Shown: positions 43,801-59,683 of the stretch, piece after piece
Position numbering within the stretch: position 1 is the stretch's first letter
How the letters are laid out: the number at the start of each line of letters is the position of its first letter
Assembly: GCF_000382045.1 (NCBI RefSeq)
Contig: NZ_KB907450.1
Coordinates: 758,204-822,203 of the forward strand
DNA length: 64,000 nucleotides
Source of the DNA: Variovorax atrisoli 110B
GTDB taxonomy: Bacteria; Pseudomonadota; Gammaproteobacteria; Burkholderiales; Burkholderiaceae_C
Direction: 5' to 3'
Translations under genes and position numbers: made by a program
Notes under the pieces: generated by a model
What the model saw: the letters and a program-made list of their open reading frames with translations, nothing else
What the model was told of the DNA's origin: nothing
The model's database searches: none

Positions 43801-45936
43801 CGCCAGCGCCGCCACGGGCTGCGCCAGCTTGCGGCGCCAGTTGGGGTGTTCGTCGACCGTCCCCGGCATGTTGGCCTGCTCGACGGTGCCGGCCACGTCC
43901 TCCATCTGCACCGCCATCAGCGCCGATGGCGTCCTGGCGAGGAAGGCATGCGCCGCCTCCACCAGCCGCTGCGAAGGCATCGAAAGGCCGGCAGCCTCGG
44001 CGGCCTCGTCGCGGGACAGCAGGCCTTCCTGCAGCAGCGACTGGATGAGCTCGACGCGCTCGCGCATGCGGTCCGCCAGCTGCTTGTCGAAGACGGCCGG
44101 ATCGGGAAACAGGTTCAGCGCCAGCCGCTCGCGAAGATCGGCCGCCGTCCACCAGCCCGCGAAGGTCGCGAGGTCGTGCGTGCTGATCGCGACCAGCGCG
44201 GCCGGCGGATATTCGGCCGGCGCCTTGAAGCCGCCGCCGTGGCGGCGCTCGAAGTAGAGCAGGCGGTAGGAGAGCACGTCGGCTCGAGAGAGGCCCTCGC
44301 GCACCGCGTCCTCGACCGTGCCGAGATCCTCGCCCACCACCATGCAGCGCTGGCGATGGCTTTCGATCGCGACGATGGCGAGCATCTCCTCCAGCGGGTA
44401 GTAGACGTATGCGCCCTCGCCCGCCCCGCGTCCGGGTGGAATCCAGAAGAGCCGCATCAGGCCCATCGCGTGGTCGATGCGCAATGCGCCCGCTGCGCGC
44501 ATGCTGGCGCGCAGCGTCTCGATGAAGAAGCGGTAGCCGTCGGCGCGCAGGCTGCCCGGCTTCAGCGGCGGCAGGCCCCAGCGCTGGCCGGCCGGGTTGA
44601 ACTCGTCGGGCGGCGCGCCGATGCTGGCGCCTTCGGCAAAGCCCTGCTGGAAAGACCACGCGTCGGAGCCGCCGCGGTCGACCGACACCGCCAGGTCCGC
44701 ATAGAGGCCCACGCCCATGCCCAGCGCGCGGCAGCGCGCCGCGACGTGCGAGAGCTGCCGGTCGGCCACCCACTGAAGGTACTGGTGAAAGTGCACGCGG
44801 TCCGCATGCACGCGCGCGAACGCGGCGACCTCGGCGGAATCGGGATTGCGCCATGCGTCGGGCCATGAGTGCCAGTCGCCAGAGCCTTCTTCGGTGGAGA
44901 GGACGTGCGCCCGCAGGGCCTCGAACACCGCGTGACGCCGAAGGGCCTCGCCGCGGCGATCGACGAAATCGAGGAACGCCCTGCCCGCTTCGTCAGGTAC
45001 GCCCTCCGGCGGGAGGTGGCGCTCGCGGAAATGGGCGAAGAGCAGCTCCAGCACCTCGAACTTCGCCACCGCAACGCCGGCGTAGTCGACGAGCGGCGAA
45101 ACGCGCAGCGTGGCCAGGCGCTGCTGGAAGTCCGGCGAGCCCACCTTTTCTTGCGCGGCAGCGCAGCTGGAAAAGCCATCGACCGCCTCGACGTCGATGT
45201 AGAGCACGTTGAGCTGCTGCCGCGACGAGGGGCTGTACGGGCTTGCATGCTCCGGCGTGCCTGCGTACAGCGCGTGCAGCGGGTTGAGCCCGATGAGGTC
45301 GGCGCCCTGCCCGGCCGTCCGCACCGCCAGTTCTTCCAGATCGCCGAAATCGCCGATGCCCCAGTTGCGCGGCGAGCGCAGCCCGTAGAGCTGCACGGCC
45401 ACGCCCCACACGCGTCCGCCGTCCTGCACGGCGGACGGGCGGTAGCAGCGCCCGGGAGTGGCCAGCACCAGCGTCTCGCCGGGCAGGCCCTCCACGCGCA
45501 GCCGGTGGTAGCCGGCTTCGAGCTCGACAGGGACGTGCAGGGTGCGTTCGCCCTGCGCTGTTTGGTCCGGGGAGACGTCGCTCTCGCCTTCGAGCACGGT
45601 CCCGTACTCGTCCTGCAGCTGCCAGCGGATTCGCCCGGTCGATGGCGCCAGCCGCAGCCGCACCTGCCATCCGGCCGCAGGCGTTCGAACGACGAGCACC
45701 GGCGGCAGCGCCTGGGCCTGGCTTGCGTGTCGCGCCGCTTCCAGCGCGGGCCCGGCATCCCCCACGCGGCCGAGCCGGACGCCGAACTCGGCCAGCAGCG
45801 CCATCAGGGAGCCTGCGCTGGCCTCCCTGCGAATCCCGAAGGCATCGAAATAGCTGGTGGCGATGCCGTGGTGTTCGCACAGCCGAACCAGTTCGTCAGT
45901 GACCGCGTCATGCGGCTCGCTCATTTCATCCGACAC
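40816..45936 (-). CDS. treY: Bifunctional 4-alpha-glucanotransferase (MalQ) and malto-oligosyltrehalose synthase (TreY)
   Basis: A 1706-residue fusion. Residues 1 to about 735 are a MalQ-type amylomaltase with [28 protein letters not shown] and [12 protein letters not shown], and a divergent N-terminal extension. Residues 743-1706 are TreY ([71 protein letters not shown]). TreY turns the reducing end of maltodextrins into a trehalose unit. MalQ moves maltodextrin segments and can lengthen short substrates for TreY. The GTG at 45936 has GGAGGA eight bases upstream and overlaps the treZ stop. The operon-final position suggests the return arm from glucan to trehalose. Confidence 0.93.
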   Translation of the reverse strand: MSDEMSEPHDAVTDELVRLCEHHGIATSYFDAFGIRREASAGSLMALLAEFGVRLGRVGDAGPALEAARHASQAQALPPVLVVRTPAAGWQVRLRLAPSTGRIRWQLQDEYGTVLEGESDVSPDQTAQGERTLHVPVELEAGYHRLRVEGLPGETLVLATPGRCYRPSAVQDGGRVWGVAVQLYGLRSPRNWGIGDFGDLEELAVRTAGQGADLIGLNPLHALYAGTPEHASPYSPSSRQQLNVLYIDVEAVDGFSSCAAAQEKVGSPDFQQRLATLRVSPLVDYAGVAVAKFEVLELLFAHFRERHLPPEGVPDEAGRAFLDFVDRRGEALRRHAVFEALRAHVLSTEEGSGDWHSWPDAWRNPDSAEVAAFARVHADRVHFHQYLQWVADRQLSHVAARCRALGMGVGLYADLAVSVDRGGSDAWSFQQGFAEGASIGAPPDEFNPAGQRWGLPPLKPGSLRADGYRFFIETLRASMRAAGALRIDHAMGLMRLFWIPPGRGAGEGAYVYYPLEEMLAIVAIESHRQRCMVVGEDLGTVEDAVREGLSRADVLSYRLLYFERRHGGGFKAPAEYPPAALVAISTHDLATFAGWWTAADLRERLALNLFPDPAVFDKQLADRMRERVELIQSLLQEGLLSRDEAAEAAGLSMPSQRLVEAAHAFLARTPSALMAVQMEDVAGTVEQANMPGTVDEHPNWRRKLAQPVAALAQGDRMRGLARVLGEARPRQSNHEALAGLQTRIPRATYRLQFHKDFGFDDAIRVLPYLAKLGVSHVYCSPIQRARPGSMHGYDVVAHAEINPELGGAEGFARFVDALKANGLGQLLDMVPNHMGVFGADNAWWMDVLENGPASLFAQHFDIDWQPLNPELAGKVLLPVLGGHYGEVLERGELVLCFEEAAGSFAMRYFEHRFPVAPETYPAVLEPALSRLGGVDADRLASLSTAFGRLPGRNATSPHEQAERVRDKELLKARLADLALGQPEVARAVAAAVAEFNLASIEGRDALHGLIETQAYRLAHWRVAADEINYRRFFDINDLAGVRMERDEVFEATQSFALDLAASGAVDGLRIDHPDGLYDPAGYFRKLQEGYARRAGLALPTHDAGGRPARPLYVVAEKIAAAHEEVPDSWHVHGTTGYRFANVANGVLVDTAGEDSVLHAWQRFSGVTEDFASICREGRREVMRNALSSELNVLSGELLRIARADRGTRDYTLNALRRALAGVCACMSVYRTYIVEGPSPQDAHFIDEAVAEAARRSGDADLSVFEFLRGALRGEVADGAPAALAERVKRFAMRFQQFSAPVAAKGVEDTAFYRYFPLSSLNEVGGEPDLFGIEVEQFHELSADRALRWPHTMLATSTHDNKRSEDVRNRIDVLSEIPDEWMHALARWHGKCRGSRVQLPGGGEMPSPADEYLLYQTLLGTLPPGGLAAAELPDYADRICQYMRKAAREAKLRTRWTQPDEPYESALEHFVREILAPAESGEEGACLRDIRQLSDRLATLGAWNSLTLTLLKYASPGVPDLYQGSELIALSLVDPDNRRPVDYALRQQLLDELDQTVGRNDLSSRITAMAAAPHDGRAKLWFIWRLLSLRRSQPLLFSEGSYEPLAVEGPLARHVVAFARRHGDQAVLVLAGRLFASISGEAAAPRLPEARSWDGTTIRLPGWLAGASFRNLLTGEAVSASGDAARLRLSEAFVAMPWAALAVAGTR

Positions 45937-47751
45937 CCGGTGGATCCTCCAGCGTCACGTACACCGCGCCGCGTTCGAGCTGCAGCGCACCTTCTTGAAT
46001 GGCGGCGCCTTCACCATGAACCAGCGCGCCGGGCGGAACAGCCCGGCTCGCCGCGGGCTTTTCGCCGAGGTGCGCCAGCATGTGCAGCCGGCCGGAAGTC
46101 CCGAGGTCCCAGCTCACCTGCAGCGTGCCGTTATCGCTGCGGTAGACGCCTGCGGCCGTCATGCCGGCGAGCCGGGGCACGATCAGGCGATGCCGCACTT
46201 CGAGCAGCTGCCGCACCTCGCACAACCGCTCGAAGTGCGCGCGCGTGCCGCGCTCGCGCCAGCGCAGCTTCGAGGCGACAAAGGTGGACTCGGCGTTCGG
46301 ATCGGGAATGCGTGCACGCGCGGCCTCGTCGGCGAATGCCGCGAACCCGCCGAACTCGGAGCGCCGTCCCTCGGAAACTGCGGTGGCCAGCTCGGGGCCG
46401 AAGTCGCAGAAATACAGGAACGGCGTCGAAGCCGCGAACTCGTCGCCCATGAAGAACATCGGCACGTGCGGCGACAGCAGCAGGCAGGCCATCGCAGCGC
46501 GCACCAGCACCGGGTCGCCGAGCGCGTGGATGCGCTCGCCGAAGGCGCGGTTGCCGACCTGGTCGTGCGTCTGCAGGAAAGAGACGAAAGCCTGCGGCGG
46601 CAGCCGGGTGCTCGGCTCGCCCCGTCGCTCGCCATGGCGGAAGGCCGACGGCTGCCCCTGGTAGATGAAGCCCTCCGCCAACGCGCAGGCGAAGCTGGCG
46701 ACCGGGTCGGCCGCATAGTCGGTGTAGTAGCCATCGCGCTCGCCGGTGGCGAACACGTGCACCGCGTGGTGCAGGTCGTCGTTCCATTGCGCAGTGCCGG
46801 CGACGGGGATGCCGCGGCCGTCGCGCATCAGCATCGAGGCCTCGTTGGCGTCGTTCTCCAGCACCAGGTGCACGTGGCGTTCGCGGGCCGGACCCTCGTC
46901 GAGCGCCTGGCGGATCTCCTGCACGATGTGCGGCCGCGTCTCGTCGTGGATGGCGTGGATCGCGTCCATGCGCAGGCCGTCGAAGCGGAACTCCTCGATC
47001 CAGTAGCAGGCGTTGTGGATGAAGAAGTCGCGCACCGTGCGCGAGCCCGGCCCGTCGAAGTTGATGGCCGGGCCCCACGGGGTCTGGTGCTCGCCGTTGA
47101 AGAACTCGGGGCAGTAGGCGTGCAGGTAGTTGCCCTCCGGTCCGAAGTGGTTGTAGACCACATCGACCAGCACCATCAGCCCGAGCGAATGCGCCGTGTC
47201 CACCAGCGCCTTGAGCTCGTCCGGCGTGCCGTACGAGGCATCGGGCGCAAAGGGCAGCACGCCGTCGTAGCCCCAGTTGCGGCGGCCCGGAAAGTCCGCC
47301 AGCGGCATCAGCTCGACCGCGGTGATGCCGAGCTCGGCCAGCTCTTCCAGCCGCTGCCGCGCGGCCTCGAAGGTGCCTTCCTCGGTGAAGGTGCCAAGGT
47401 GCAGCTCGTAGACAACCGCCTCTTCCCAGGGGCGGCCGCGCCATGCGTCGTCAGTCCACGCGAAGCTGTGGGGATCGACCACCCGGCTCGGGCCGTGCAC
47501 GTCCTCGGGGTTGTAGCGCGAGGCCGGATCGGGCACGCGGGTGCCGTCGGGCAGGCGAAAGGCATAGCTGTCGCCCTGCCCTGCCTGCGGTACCGTGAGC
47601 CGGTGCCAGCCGTGGGCATCGCGCTCCATCGGCTGCGATCCGGCGGCGCCGTGCTCCAGCAGCACGGTCTCCACCGACGGGGCCCAGAGCGCGAAATCGA
47701 CCCCCTGCGCCTGCACGGTGGCGCCGAAGGGCATGGGGTGCGCGTGCGTGG

Positions 47752-47755
<4 letters not shown>
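45926..47755 (-). CDS. treZ: Malto-oligosyltrehalose trehalohydrolase
   Basis: A 609-residue GH13 enzyme. Motifs are the N-terminal [62 protein letters not shown] (nucleophile Asp), [11 protein letters not shown] (acid Glu), [12 protein letters not shown] (third Asp) and [16 protein letters not shown], which is typical of TreZ. It cleaves the trehalose unit that TreY makes at the end of a glucan. The ATG at 47755 overlaps the glgX stop (ATGA), and the gene overlaps treY by 11 bases. It completes the TreY/TreZ route in the operon. Confidence 0.95.
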
Positions 47756-49920
<2,165 letters not shown>

Positions 49921-49968
49921 CCGGAAGCTGCAGGTTGGAGGAAGGGATTGGAGAGCGAGGTGCCGCGT

Positions 49969-50751
49969 TCAGCGCGGCGGGCGGTCGTTGTCTTGCCGGC
50001 CGTAGGGACCGACGCCGGTGACGGAAGTTGGAGGCGCGGGCTTCGGCGGTGCGGCAGGCATCGGCGGCTGGACCCTGACATCCCGGGCCTCCTTCGGCCA
50101 CCAGCGTTCGATGCAGGACTTGGCCCAGTCCTTCCCGGCCAGCCCGAAGGCCAGTGCCAGCGCGAAGACGGCGCCCGCGAGGATCACCAGGAAGCTCTCG
50201 CGCACGATGTCGCCGCCCACCTTCACCTGGTCGAGCGCGATCAGGATCACGAAGGCCATCACCGCGTACTGCGCGGCCTTGGCGAAGAGTGCCGCGTCCT
50301 GCATCTTCACGCCGCGGAAATAGCTGGCCACCGCGTCACCCACGAAGCGCGCGAAATACGAACCGAAGGCCAGCACCAGCAGCGCCACGAACACGTTCGG
50401 CACGAACCAGACGATGCGCCCCAGCAGGTCGGCGATGTAGCTCAGCCCCATGCCGTTGAATGCGATGAGCAGCGACGCCAGGATCACCAGCCAGTACGCG
50501 AGCACGCCGAACAGGCTGCTCGTGTCGCCCGCCAGGCCGCCCTGGCGCAGGAAGTTGTCGAGACCCGCGCGTTCGGTCAGCACGTTGAAGTTGATGGCGC
50601 GCAGGGCCTTGGTCACCGCGAAGCGCGCCGCCTTGGCCACGAGCCAGCCGACGAGCACGACCACCAGCGCGACCAGCAGCCGGGGAATGAATGCGCCGAT
50701 CTGATAGAGGATGGCGCGCAACGGCTCCAGGTGAATGCCGAAGTTTTCCAT
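49969..50751 (-). CDS. MscS/CmpX-like membrane protein inside the trehalose operon
   Basis: A 260-residue protein with about five membrane helices. Two repeats resemble the conserved TM-helix unit of CmpX-type proteins (RLLVALVVVLVGWLVAKAARF and VFVALLVLAFGSYFARFVG), each a hydrophobic helix ending in a Gly/Arg turn. The C-terminus is a Pro-rich cytosolic tail. CmpX proteins are related to mechanosensitive channels and link membrane tension to cell physiology. It lacks a full MscS beta-domain. The gene lies between treS and glgX on the same strand, 77 bases from treS. An osmotic link with trehalose is inferred from position; the channel activity is not proven. Confidence 0.8.
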   Translation of the reverse strand: MENFGIHLEPLRAILYQIGAFIPRLLVALVVVLVGWLVAKAARFAVTKALRAINFNVLTERAGLDNFLRQGGLAGDTSSLFGVLAYWLVILASLLIAFNGMGLSYIADLLGRIVWFVPNVFVALLVLAFGSYFARFVGDAVASYFRGVKMQDAALFAKAAQYAVMAFVILIALDQVKVGGDIVRESFLVILAGAVFALALAFGLAGKDWAKSCIERWWPKEARDVRVQPPMPAAPPKPAPPTSVTGVGPYGRQDNDRPPR

Positions 50752-50828
50752 GGTGGTTCTTCCCTTGTTTCGCTAGGTTGGCTTGGGGTTCGCGGCAGTT
50801 GCCGACAGCGGTGGGGTCGGGGGCGGCA

Positions 50829-54131
<3,303 letters not shown>

Positions 54132-54143
54132 GGGCGGGCGACC

Positions 54144-56210
54144 TCAGAGGAAGTAGTCGAAGTCGCGCTCGTCGCCATGGCGCCTGCGGACCACGAAGAT
54201 GTGGGCGGGCACGCTGCGCGGATCCAGCCGCACGTAGTGCCAGTCGCCCTGCCAGAGAAAGCGCTGCCCGCTGAGCAGGTCATGCATCTGGAAGGCGCGC
54301 GAAGGCGGGTTCACGCCCACGCTGGCGGGCTCCAGGCCCACCCAGCCTTCCTGCACGTTGTGGGGATCGAGGTTGACCACCGTCACCACCACGTTGGCGC
54401 CGTCGACCGAGCTCTTCGCATAGGCCATGAGCTGCGGGTTGTCGATGTGCAGGAAGCGCAGCGTGCGGTCCGACTGCAGGGCCGGGTTCTCGCGGCGGAT
54501 GCGGTTCACCCGCGCGATGAAGGGCGCCAGGCTCGCCGGGTCGTCGTGGTTCCAGTGGCGCAGCTGGTACTTCTCGGAATCGAGGTACTCCTCGCTGCCC
54601 GGGCTGCGCGGCAGGTGCTCGCGCAGCTCGTAGGCCGGCCCGTAGATGCCGTAGTTGGCCGCGAGCGTGGCGGCCAGCACCAGCCTCGACATGAACACGG
54701 CAGTCTCCCCGCTCTGCAGCTGCTCGTGCAGGATGTCGGGCGTGTTGGGCCACACGTTGGGCCGGAAGTAGTCGATGCCCGGCTCGGTCGAGAGCTCGGT
54801 GAAGTACTCCTGCAGTTCCTCCTTCGTGTTGCGCCAGGTGAAGTAGGTGTACGACTGCGAGAAACCCAGCTTCGCGAGCCGGTGCATCACCTTCGGCCGC
54901 GTGAACGCCTCCGCCAGGAAGATCGCGTCGGGGTGCTTGCGCTTGACCTCGCCGATCACCCACTCCCAGAACGGGAAGGCCTTGGTGTGCGGGTTGTCCA
55001 CGCGGAAGATGCGAACGCCCTGCCCTATCCAGTGGTCGATCACGCTCTTGAGCTCGGCCCACAGCGCGCGCCACCCCTCGCACTCGAAGTTGAAGGGGTA
55101 GATGTCCTGGTACTTCTTCGGCGGGTTCTCGGCGTACTGCACGGTGCCGTCGGGGCGCCAGCGGAACCAGTCGGGATGCGCCTTCACGTAGGGGTGGTCG
55201 GGCGCGCACTGGAAGGCGATGTCCATCGCGATCTCCAGGCCGTGCTCCGCCGCGCGCGCGAGCAGGCGGCGGAAGTCTTCCTCAGTGCCCAGCTCCGGCA
55301 GGATCGACTTGTGCCCGCCCTCCTCCGCACCGATGGCCCACGGGCTGCCCACGTCGCCGGGGCCGGCCTCCAGAGAGTTGTTGGGCCCCTTGCGCTGGAT
55401 GCGGCCGATGGGGTGGATCGGCGGGAAGTACAGCACGTCGAAACCCATCTCGGCGATGGCCGGCAGCCGCGCCTCGACGTCCTTGAAGGTGCCGTGCACG
55501 CCGGGCTGGGTGCCGGCCGATCGCGGGAAGAGCTCGTACCAGGTGCTGAAGCGGGCGCGCTCGCGATCCGCCACCAGCGGAAGCTCCACCGTGTGGCGCA
55601 CCGCATGGCGGCGATCGGGGTGGCGCCGCGCGAGCACGGCGTATTCGTCGTCGAGCGCCAGTGCCTTCAGGGCGGCGACGTCCGTGCCCGGGTTGGCGGC
55701 CGTGGCGTCCAGCTCGGTGGCCCAGCGCTGGAGCGTGACGCGGTCGTCGCCCTCGGCGCGAGCGCCCGCCGCGGCGATCTCCAGCGCGCCGACCTGGGCG
55801 GCGACGCGAACGTCGGCCAGGTCCACGCGGCGGCTCATCTCATGGCGCCATGACTCGAAAGGATCAACCCAGGCCACCACCGTGTACACGTAGCGGCCCG
55901 CCGAGGGCGGCGAGAAGCCGGCCTCCCACACGTCGTTGCCCAGCGGCTTCATCGGCACCTCGCGGAACTCCGACTGCTCCTGGGCGCGCCAGCACAGCTG
56001 CACGCGCAGCACGTCGTGGCCGTCGGTGAAGCAATGGGCGCGCACCGTCACGCGCTCGCCGGCCACGCATTTGACGGCGAAGCGGCCGTTGTCGATGCTG
56101 GGTAGCACCGCGTCGACGACGGCGCGGGCATCGCCCTGCCATGCCCCGAGGTCGCTTTCCGCGCCGGCGCTCGCGGCTGCGGCGGGCCTGGTCGAGAAAA
56201 TGTTCTTCAT
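54144..56210 (-). CDS. glgE: GlgE, alpha-1,4-glucan:maltose-1-phosphate maltosyltransferase
   Basis: A 688-residue GH13_3 enzyme. After the N-terminal beta domain, the segment FSTWYELFPRSAGTQPGVHGTFKDVEARLP and YFPPIHPIGRIQRKGPNNSLEAGPGDVGSPWAIG are the GlgE hallmark. The catalytic core has IFRVDNPHTKAFPFWEW (nucleophile Asp), AIFLAEAFTRPKVM (Glu) and a WNHDDPASLAPF region. GlgE extends alpha-1,4-glucan by maltosyl units from maltose-1-phosphate. The ATG overlaps the glgB stop (ATGA). The set treS-mak, glgE and glgB makes a complete GlgE pathway without glgA or glgC in the window. Confidence 0.96.
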   Translation of the reverse strand: MKNIFSTRPAAAASAGAESDLGAWQGDARAVVDAVLPSIDNGRFAVKCVAGERVTVRAHCFTDGHDVLRVQLCWRAQEQSEFREVPMKPLGNDVWEAGFSPPSAGRYVYTVVAWVDPFESWRHEMSRRVDLADVRVAAQVGALEIAAAGARAEGDDRVTLQRWATELDATAANPGTDVAALKALALDDEYAVLARRHPDRRHAVRHTVELPLVADRERARFSTWYELFPRSAGTQPGVHGTFKDVEARLPAIAEMGFDVLYFPPIHPIGRIQRKGPNNSLEAGPGDVGSPWAIGAEEGGHKSILPELGTEEDFRRLLARAAEHGLEIAMDIAFQCAPDHPYVKAHPDWFRWRPDGTVQYAENPPKKYQDIYPFNFECEGWRALWAELKSVIDHWIGQGVRIFRVDNPHTKAFPFWEWVIGEVKRKHPDAIFLAEAFTRPKVMHRLAKLGFSQSYTYFTWRNTKEELQEYFTELSTEPGIDYFRPNVWPNTPDILHEQLQSGETAVFMSRLVLAATLAANYGIYGPAYELREHLPRSPGSEEYLDSEKYQLRHWNHDDPASLAPFIARVNRIRRENPALQSDRTLRFLHIDNPQLMAYAKSSVDGANVVVTVVNLDPHNVQEGWVGLEPASVGVNPPSRAFQMHDLLSGQRFLWQGDWHYVRLDPRSVPAHIFVVRRRHGDERDFDYFL

Positions 56211-58099
56211 GAAGGCTGGTGCTCCAGGATCAGCGTGGACAGCGGCGGCAAGGTGAGGCACACCGATTGCCTGCGTCCGTGGGAACCCACGGGCGCCGCC
56301 TCGACGCCCCCGAAATTGCCCCAGCCCGAGCCGCCGAACTCGGTCGCGTCGGTGTTGATCACCTCGCGCCAGCGGCCGCCCAGCGGCACGCCCAGCATGT
56401 AGTTGGTGCGCGGCACCGGGGTCATGTTGCTCACGGTCAGCAGCGGCGGGCTGCCGTCGTCGGCCTTGCGCAGGAAGGCGAAGACGCTCAGGTCGGCTTC
56501 GTCGGCCGCAACCCACTCGAAGCCTGCAGGAGAGAAGTCGAGCCGGTACAGCGCGGGCGATGCGCGATAGACGCGGTTGAGCTGCGTCACCAGCCGCTGC
56601 AGCCCCGCGTGGCCTTCGAGGCCGCTCACCCACCATTCGAGCTCGCCGTCGTGCGTCCATTCGCGGCGCTGGCCGAACTCGCTGCCCATGAACAGCAGCT
56701 TCTTGCCCGGGTGCGACCACATGAAGCCGTACAGCGCCCGCAGGTTGGCGAACTGCTGCCAGCTGTCGCCGGGCATCTTGCCCAGCAGCGAACGCTTGCC
56801 GTGCACCACCTCGTCGTGCGAGAACGGCAGCACGAAGTTCTCGTGGAAGGCATAGACCAGCGAGAAGGTCAGCTTGTGGTGGTGGTACTTGCGGTATACC
56901 GGCTCTTCCTTCATGTAGGCGAGCGTGTCGTGCATCCAGCCCATGTTCCACTTCTCGCCGAAGCCCAGGCCGTCCATCTCGGTGGGGCGCGAGACGCGCG
57001 GCCAGGCGGTGGATTCCTCGGCCACGGTGAGCGTGTCGGGGTGTTCGCGGTAGACGGCGCGGTTGAGCGTCTGCAGGAACTCGATGGCCTCCAGGTTCTC
57101 GCGCCCGCCATGGCGGTTGGGCACCCAGCCGCCGGGGCCGCGTGCGTAGTCGAGGTAGAGCATCGAGGCCACCGCGTCCACCCGCAGGCCGTCGATGTGG
57201 TACAGGTCGAGCCAGAAAAGGCCGGACGACACGAGGAAGCTGCGCACCTCGGGCCGGCCGTAGTTGAAGATGCTCGAGTTCCACTCGGGGTGGAAGCCCT
57301 GGCGAGGATCGGCGTGCTCGTACAGGTGCGTGCCGTCGAAGTACGCGAGGCCGTGCTCGTCGGTCGGGAAGTGCGAGGGCACCCAGTCGAGCAGCACGCC
57401 GATGCCCTGCTGGTGCAGGTGGTCGACCAGGTACATGAAGTCCTGCGGCGAACCGAAGCGCGACGTCGGCGCGAAGTAGCCGGTGGTCTGGTAGCCCCAG
57501 GAGCCGTAGAACGGGTGCTCGGTCACGGGCATCAGCTCCACGTGCGTGAAGCCCATCTCGATCGCGTAGGCGGCGAGCTGGTGCGCGATCTCGCGGTAGC
57601 CCAGGAAGCGGCCGTCCTCGCGGCGCCAGGAGCCCAGGTGCACCTCGTAGACCGACATCGGCGCATCGAGCGCGTTGCGACGGCCGCGATCGGCCATCCA
57701 TTCGCCATCGCCCCACTGGTACGAAAGCTCGCAGATGCGCGAGGCGGTGGCTGGCGGCAGCTCTGCGGCGAAGGCCACCGGGTCGGCCTTGTCGACCGTG
57801 TAGCCGGCGTGGCGCGAGCGGACGCGGTACTTGTAGGTCTGGCCGACCGCGGCATTCGCGACATGGCCGCTCCAGATGCCGGTCCCGCCGGGGTCGGGCT
57901 GCAGCGGATCGGCGTCGCCCGACCAGTAGTTCCAGTCGCCGACCACCGAGACCGACTCCGCGTTGGGCGCCCACACCGCGAAATCGGCGCCGCCGCCTGC
58001 AGCGGGATGGCAGCCGAGCAGGTCGTAGAGGCGGGAATGTGTGCCCTCCCTGAAAAGGTAGGCGTCTCGCTCGCTCTGAATCGGTTGGTTGGAGGGCAC
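56207..58099 (-). CDS. glgB: Glycogen branching enzyme
   Basis: A 630-residue GH13 branching enzyme, the first gene of the operon. It has the N-terminal GAHxxxx-type domain (FREGTHSRLYDLLGCHPA), a CBM48 region (DFAVWAPNAESVSVVGDWNYW) and the core with YEVHLGSWRREDGR, GFTHVELMPVTEHPFYGSWGYQ, LRVDAVASMLYLDY (Asp), TVAEESTAWP (Glu) and PFSHDEVVHGKRSLLGKMPGD. It makes alpha-1,6 branches on GlgE product. I use a GTG at 58099 because AAGGA lies six bases before it; an ATG at 58225 would add 42 residues without a ribosome site. The upstream gap holds the divergent promoter. Confidence 0.93.
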   Translation of the reverse strand: MPSNQPIQSERDAYLFREGTHSRLYDLLGCHPAAGGGADFAVWAPNAESVSVVGDWNYWSGDADPLQPDPGGTGIWSGHVANAAVGQTYKYRVRSRHAGYTVDKADPVAFAAELPPATASRICELSYQWGDGEWMADRGRRNALDAPMSVYEVHLGSWRREDGRFLGYREIAHQLAAYAIEMGFTHVELMPVTEHPFYGSWGYQTTGYFAPTSRFGSPQDFMYLVDHLHQQGIGVLLDWVPSHFPTDEHGLAYFDGTHLYEHADPRQGFHPEWNSSIFNYGRPEVRSFLVSSGLFWLDLYHIDGLRVDAVASMLYLDYARGPGGWVPNRHGGRENLEAIEFLQTLNRAVYREHPDTLTVAEESTAWPRVSRPTEMDGLGFGEKWNMGWMHDTLAYMKEEPVYRKYHHHKLTFSLVYAFHENFVLPFSHDEVVHGKRSLLGKMPGDSWQQFANLRALYGFMWSHPGKKLLFMGSEFGQRREWTHDGELEWWVSGLEGHAGLQRLVTQLNRVYRASPALYRLDFSPAGFEWVAADEADLSVFAFLRKADDGSPPLLTVSNMTPVPRTNYMLGVPLGGRWREVINTDATEFGGSGWGNFGGVEAAPVGSHGRRQSVCLTLPPLSTLILEHQPS

Positions 58100-58252
58100 C
58101 TGCGTTCCTTGGTTGATGACCGGCAGAACGGCGCATCGGGCCCAACCCCGCCTGCTTGCCCGCTCTCGCCTGACCTCATCGAATTTGCGAGCGCGCGCCT
58201 GTCCGTGGTTACGGTCTGCGCCCATTCGCCTTGTCGGAGAGCTGCCCGTATG

Positions 58253-58314
58253 TCCGGCACGTGCACCGGAAGCGGGCGCACATCACATGGCTTTACATCC
58301 GCCGTGGCCCACGG
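58253..58314. promoter_or_regulatory. Two dyads in the glgB/glycosidase divergent promoter region
   Basis: An imperfect dyad around CACGTG (TCCGGCACGTGCACCGGA, 58253-58270) and a perfect one, CCGTGG-C-CCACGG (58302-58314), lie in the 243 bases between glgB and the divergent glycosidase gene. The second is 29 bases from the glycosidase ATG, near AAAAGGAGGG. They may be operators for a sugar or osmotic regulator acting on both units. No regulator gene was seen nearby. Confidence 0.35.
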
Positions 58315-58342
58315 TTGTTAAAAAGGAGGGCCTCAAGCCAAC

Positions 58343-59536
58343 ATGGAATCCATGACCGACCTCGACGCTTCCGCACGCGCACTGATCGAAGACTGCTCAA
58401 AAGCCTCGCTCGAACTTCTGGAACGCAATCTCACTTCTCACGGCATCCTGGCGGCCGCGCGGACGGAGGCCGCCGAGGCACGGCGCTACACGCGCATCTT
58501 CGGGCGCGACGCCGCGATATGCGTGATGGCCATGTGCGGCAGCGGCGTGCCCGCACTGGAGCAAGGCGCGGTGGCCAGCCTCGAGGCACTGGTGGCGCAG
58601 CAGGCGGCCAACGGGCAGATCCCGAAGTACGTCGATCCGGAAGGCCGCGACGCGGATTTCTGGTATCTCGGCTGCATCGACGCCACGCTGTGGTGGCTGA
58701 TCGCGGTGGACCACGTGCGCCGCCATGGGCAGGTCGGCCCTTCGCGTTGGCAGGAGGAAGCGGGCCGCGCCATAGGCTGGCTGCTGGCTCAGGAGCATCA
58801 GCACTTCCGCCTGCTGCAGCAGAACGAGGCCAGCGACTGGGCCGACATCATGCCGCGCTCGGGCTACGTGCTCTATACGAATGCGCTGTGGTACAAGGTC
58901 AAGCGCCGCTTCGCGCTCGACCACGCTGAGGCGACGCACTACCACTTCAATCACCTGTTCAATCCCTTCCAGCGCGATCTTCCCGAATACCACCGCGCGC
59001 GGCTGCTGCAGCACTACGCGCGCCGCGGCCGGCGCGACCCGGGGCTGTACCTGAGCTTCGTAAACCTGGCCGTGGTGGGCGACGAAGGCGATGTGTTCGG
59101 CAACGTGCTCGCCATTCAGGGCGGGCTTGCCGACACGGACATGGCGCGCCGCATCGTCGACACCATCGACCGGGCACATGCGAGCGACCCCTATCCGGTG
59201 CGCGTGGTGCTGCACCCGCTGCCGCGCCATCACGCGCTGTGGCGGGCCTACATGAGCCGCCACAGGCAGAACATCGTGCACCAGTACCACAACGGCGGCA
59301 TCTGGCCCTTCGTCGGAGGCTTCTGGGTGATGGCGCTCGCCAGGCTCGGCGAGCAGGCCAAGGCCTGGAGCGAACTCGCGCGGCTGGCGCAGTCCAATGC
59401 GCTGGACGACTGGCGCTTCACCGAGTGGTTCCACGGCCGCACGCTCGCGCCCATGGGCATGGCCGGCCAGAGCTGGAACGCGGCGACCTTCCTGCTCGCG
59501 CTGCGGGCGCTCCAAGGCGGCGAGGCCGCGTGGTAG
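58343..59536 (+). CDS. GH100-like (alpha/alpha)6 glycosidase family protein
   Basis: A 397-residue protein with the alkaline/neutral invertase-like pattern: ARRYTRIFGRDAAICVM (RIFGRD at 51-56), QIPKYVDPEGRDADFWYLGCIDATLWWLIAVDHV, RSGYVLYTNALWY, YHNGGIWPFVGGFWVMALARLG and GMAGQSWNAATFLLALRALQ. GH100 enzymes hydrolyse sucrose; related proteins act on other glucosides, so sucrose is not proven. It is divergent from the trehalose operon and may handle glucan-linked or compatible-solute sugars. GGAGGG precedes the ATG at a long 13-base spacing; a second ATG at 58352 is possible. No signal peptide, so cytosolic. Confidence 0.8.
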   Translation: MESMTDLDASARALIEDCSKASLELLERNLTSHGILAAARTEAAEARRYTRIFGRDAAICVMAMCGSGVPALEQGAVASLEALVAQQAANGQIPKYVDPEGRDADFWYLGCIDATLWWLIAVDHVRRHGQVGPSRWQEEAGRAIGWLLAQEHQHFRLLQQNEASDWADIMPRSGYVLYTNALWYKVKRRFALDHAEATHYHFNHLFNPFQRDLPEYHRARLLQHYARRGRRDPGLYLSFVNLAVVGDEGDVFGNVLAIQGGLADTDMARRIVDTIDRAHASDPYPVRVVLHPLPRHHALWRAYMSRHRQNIVHQYHNGGIWPFVGGFWVMALARLGEQAKAWSELARLAQSNALDDWRFTEWFHGRTLAPMGMAGQSWNAATFLLALRALQGGEAAW

Positions 59537-59683
59537 CCGCCGGCCAGCCGCGAACGACGCATATTCCTACAGCCCGACCCGCGCATCGCCGATGAAAGGC
59601 GCCGCGCATCCGCGAGAGACCCGCGTCCTGGGCTTTGAAGCGAGCGTCGGCGTTCCCCAGATGCGCCGGCAAGGAGAACAGCC

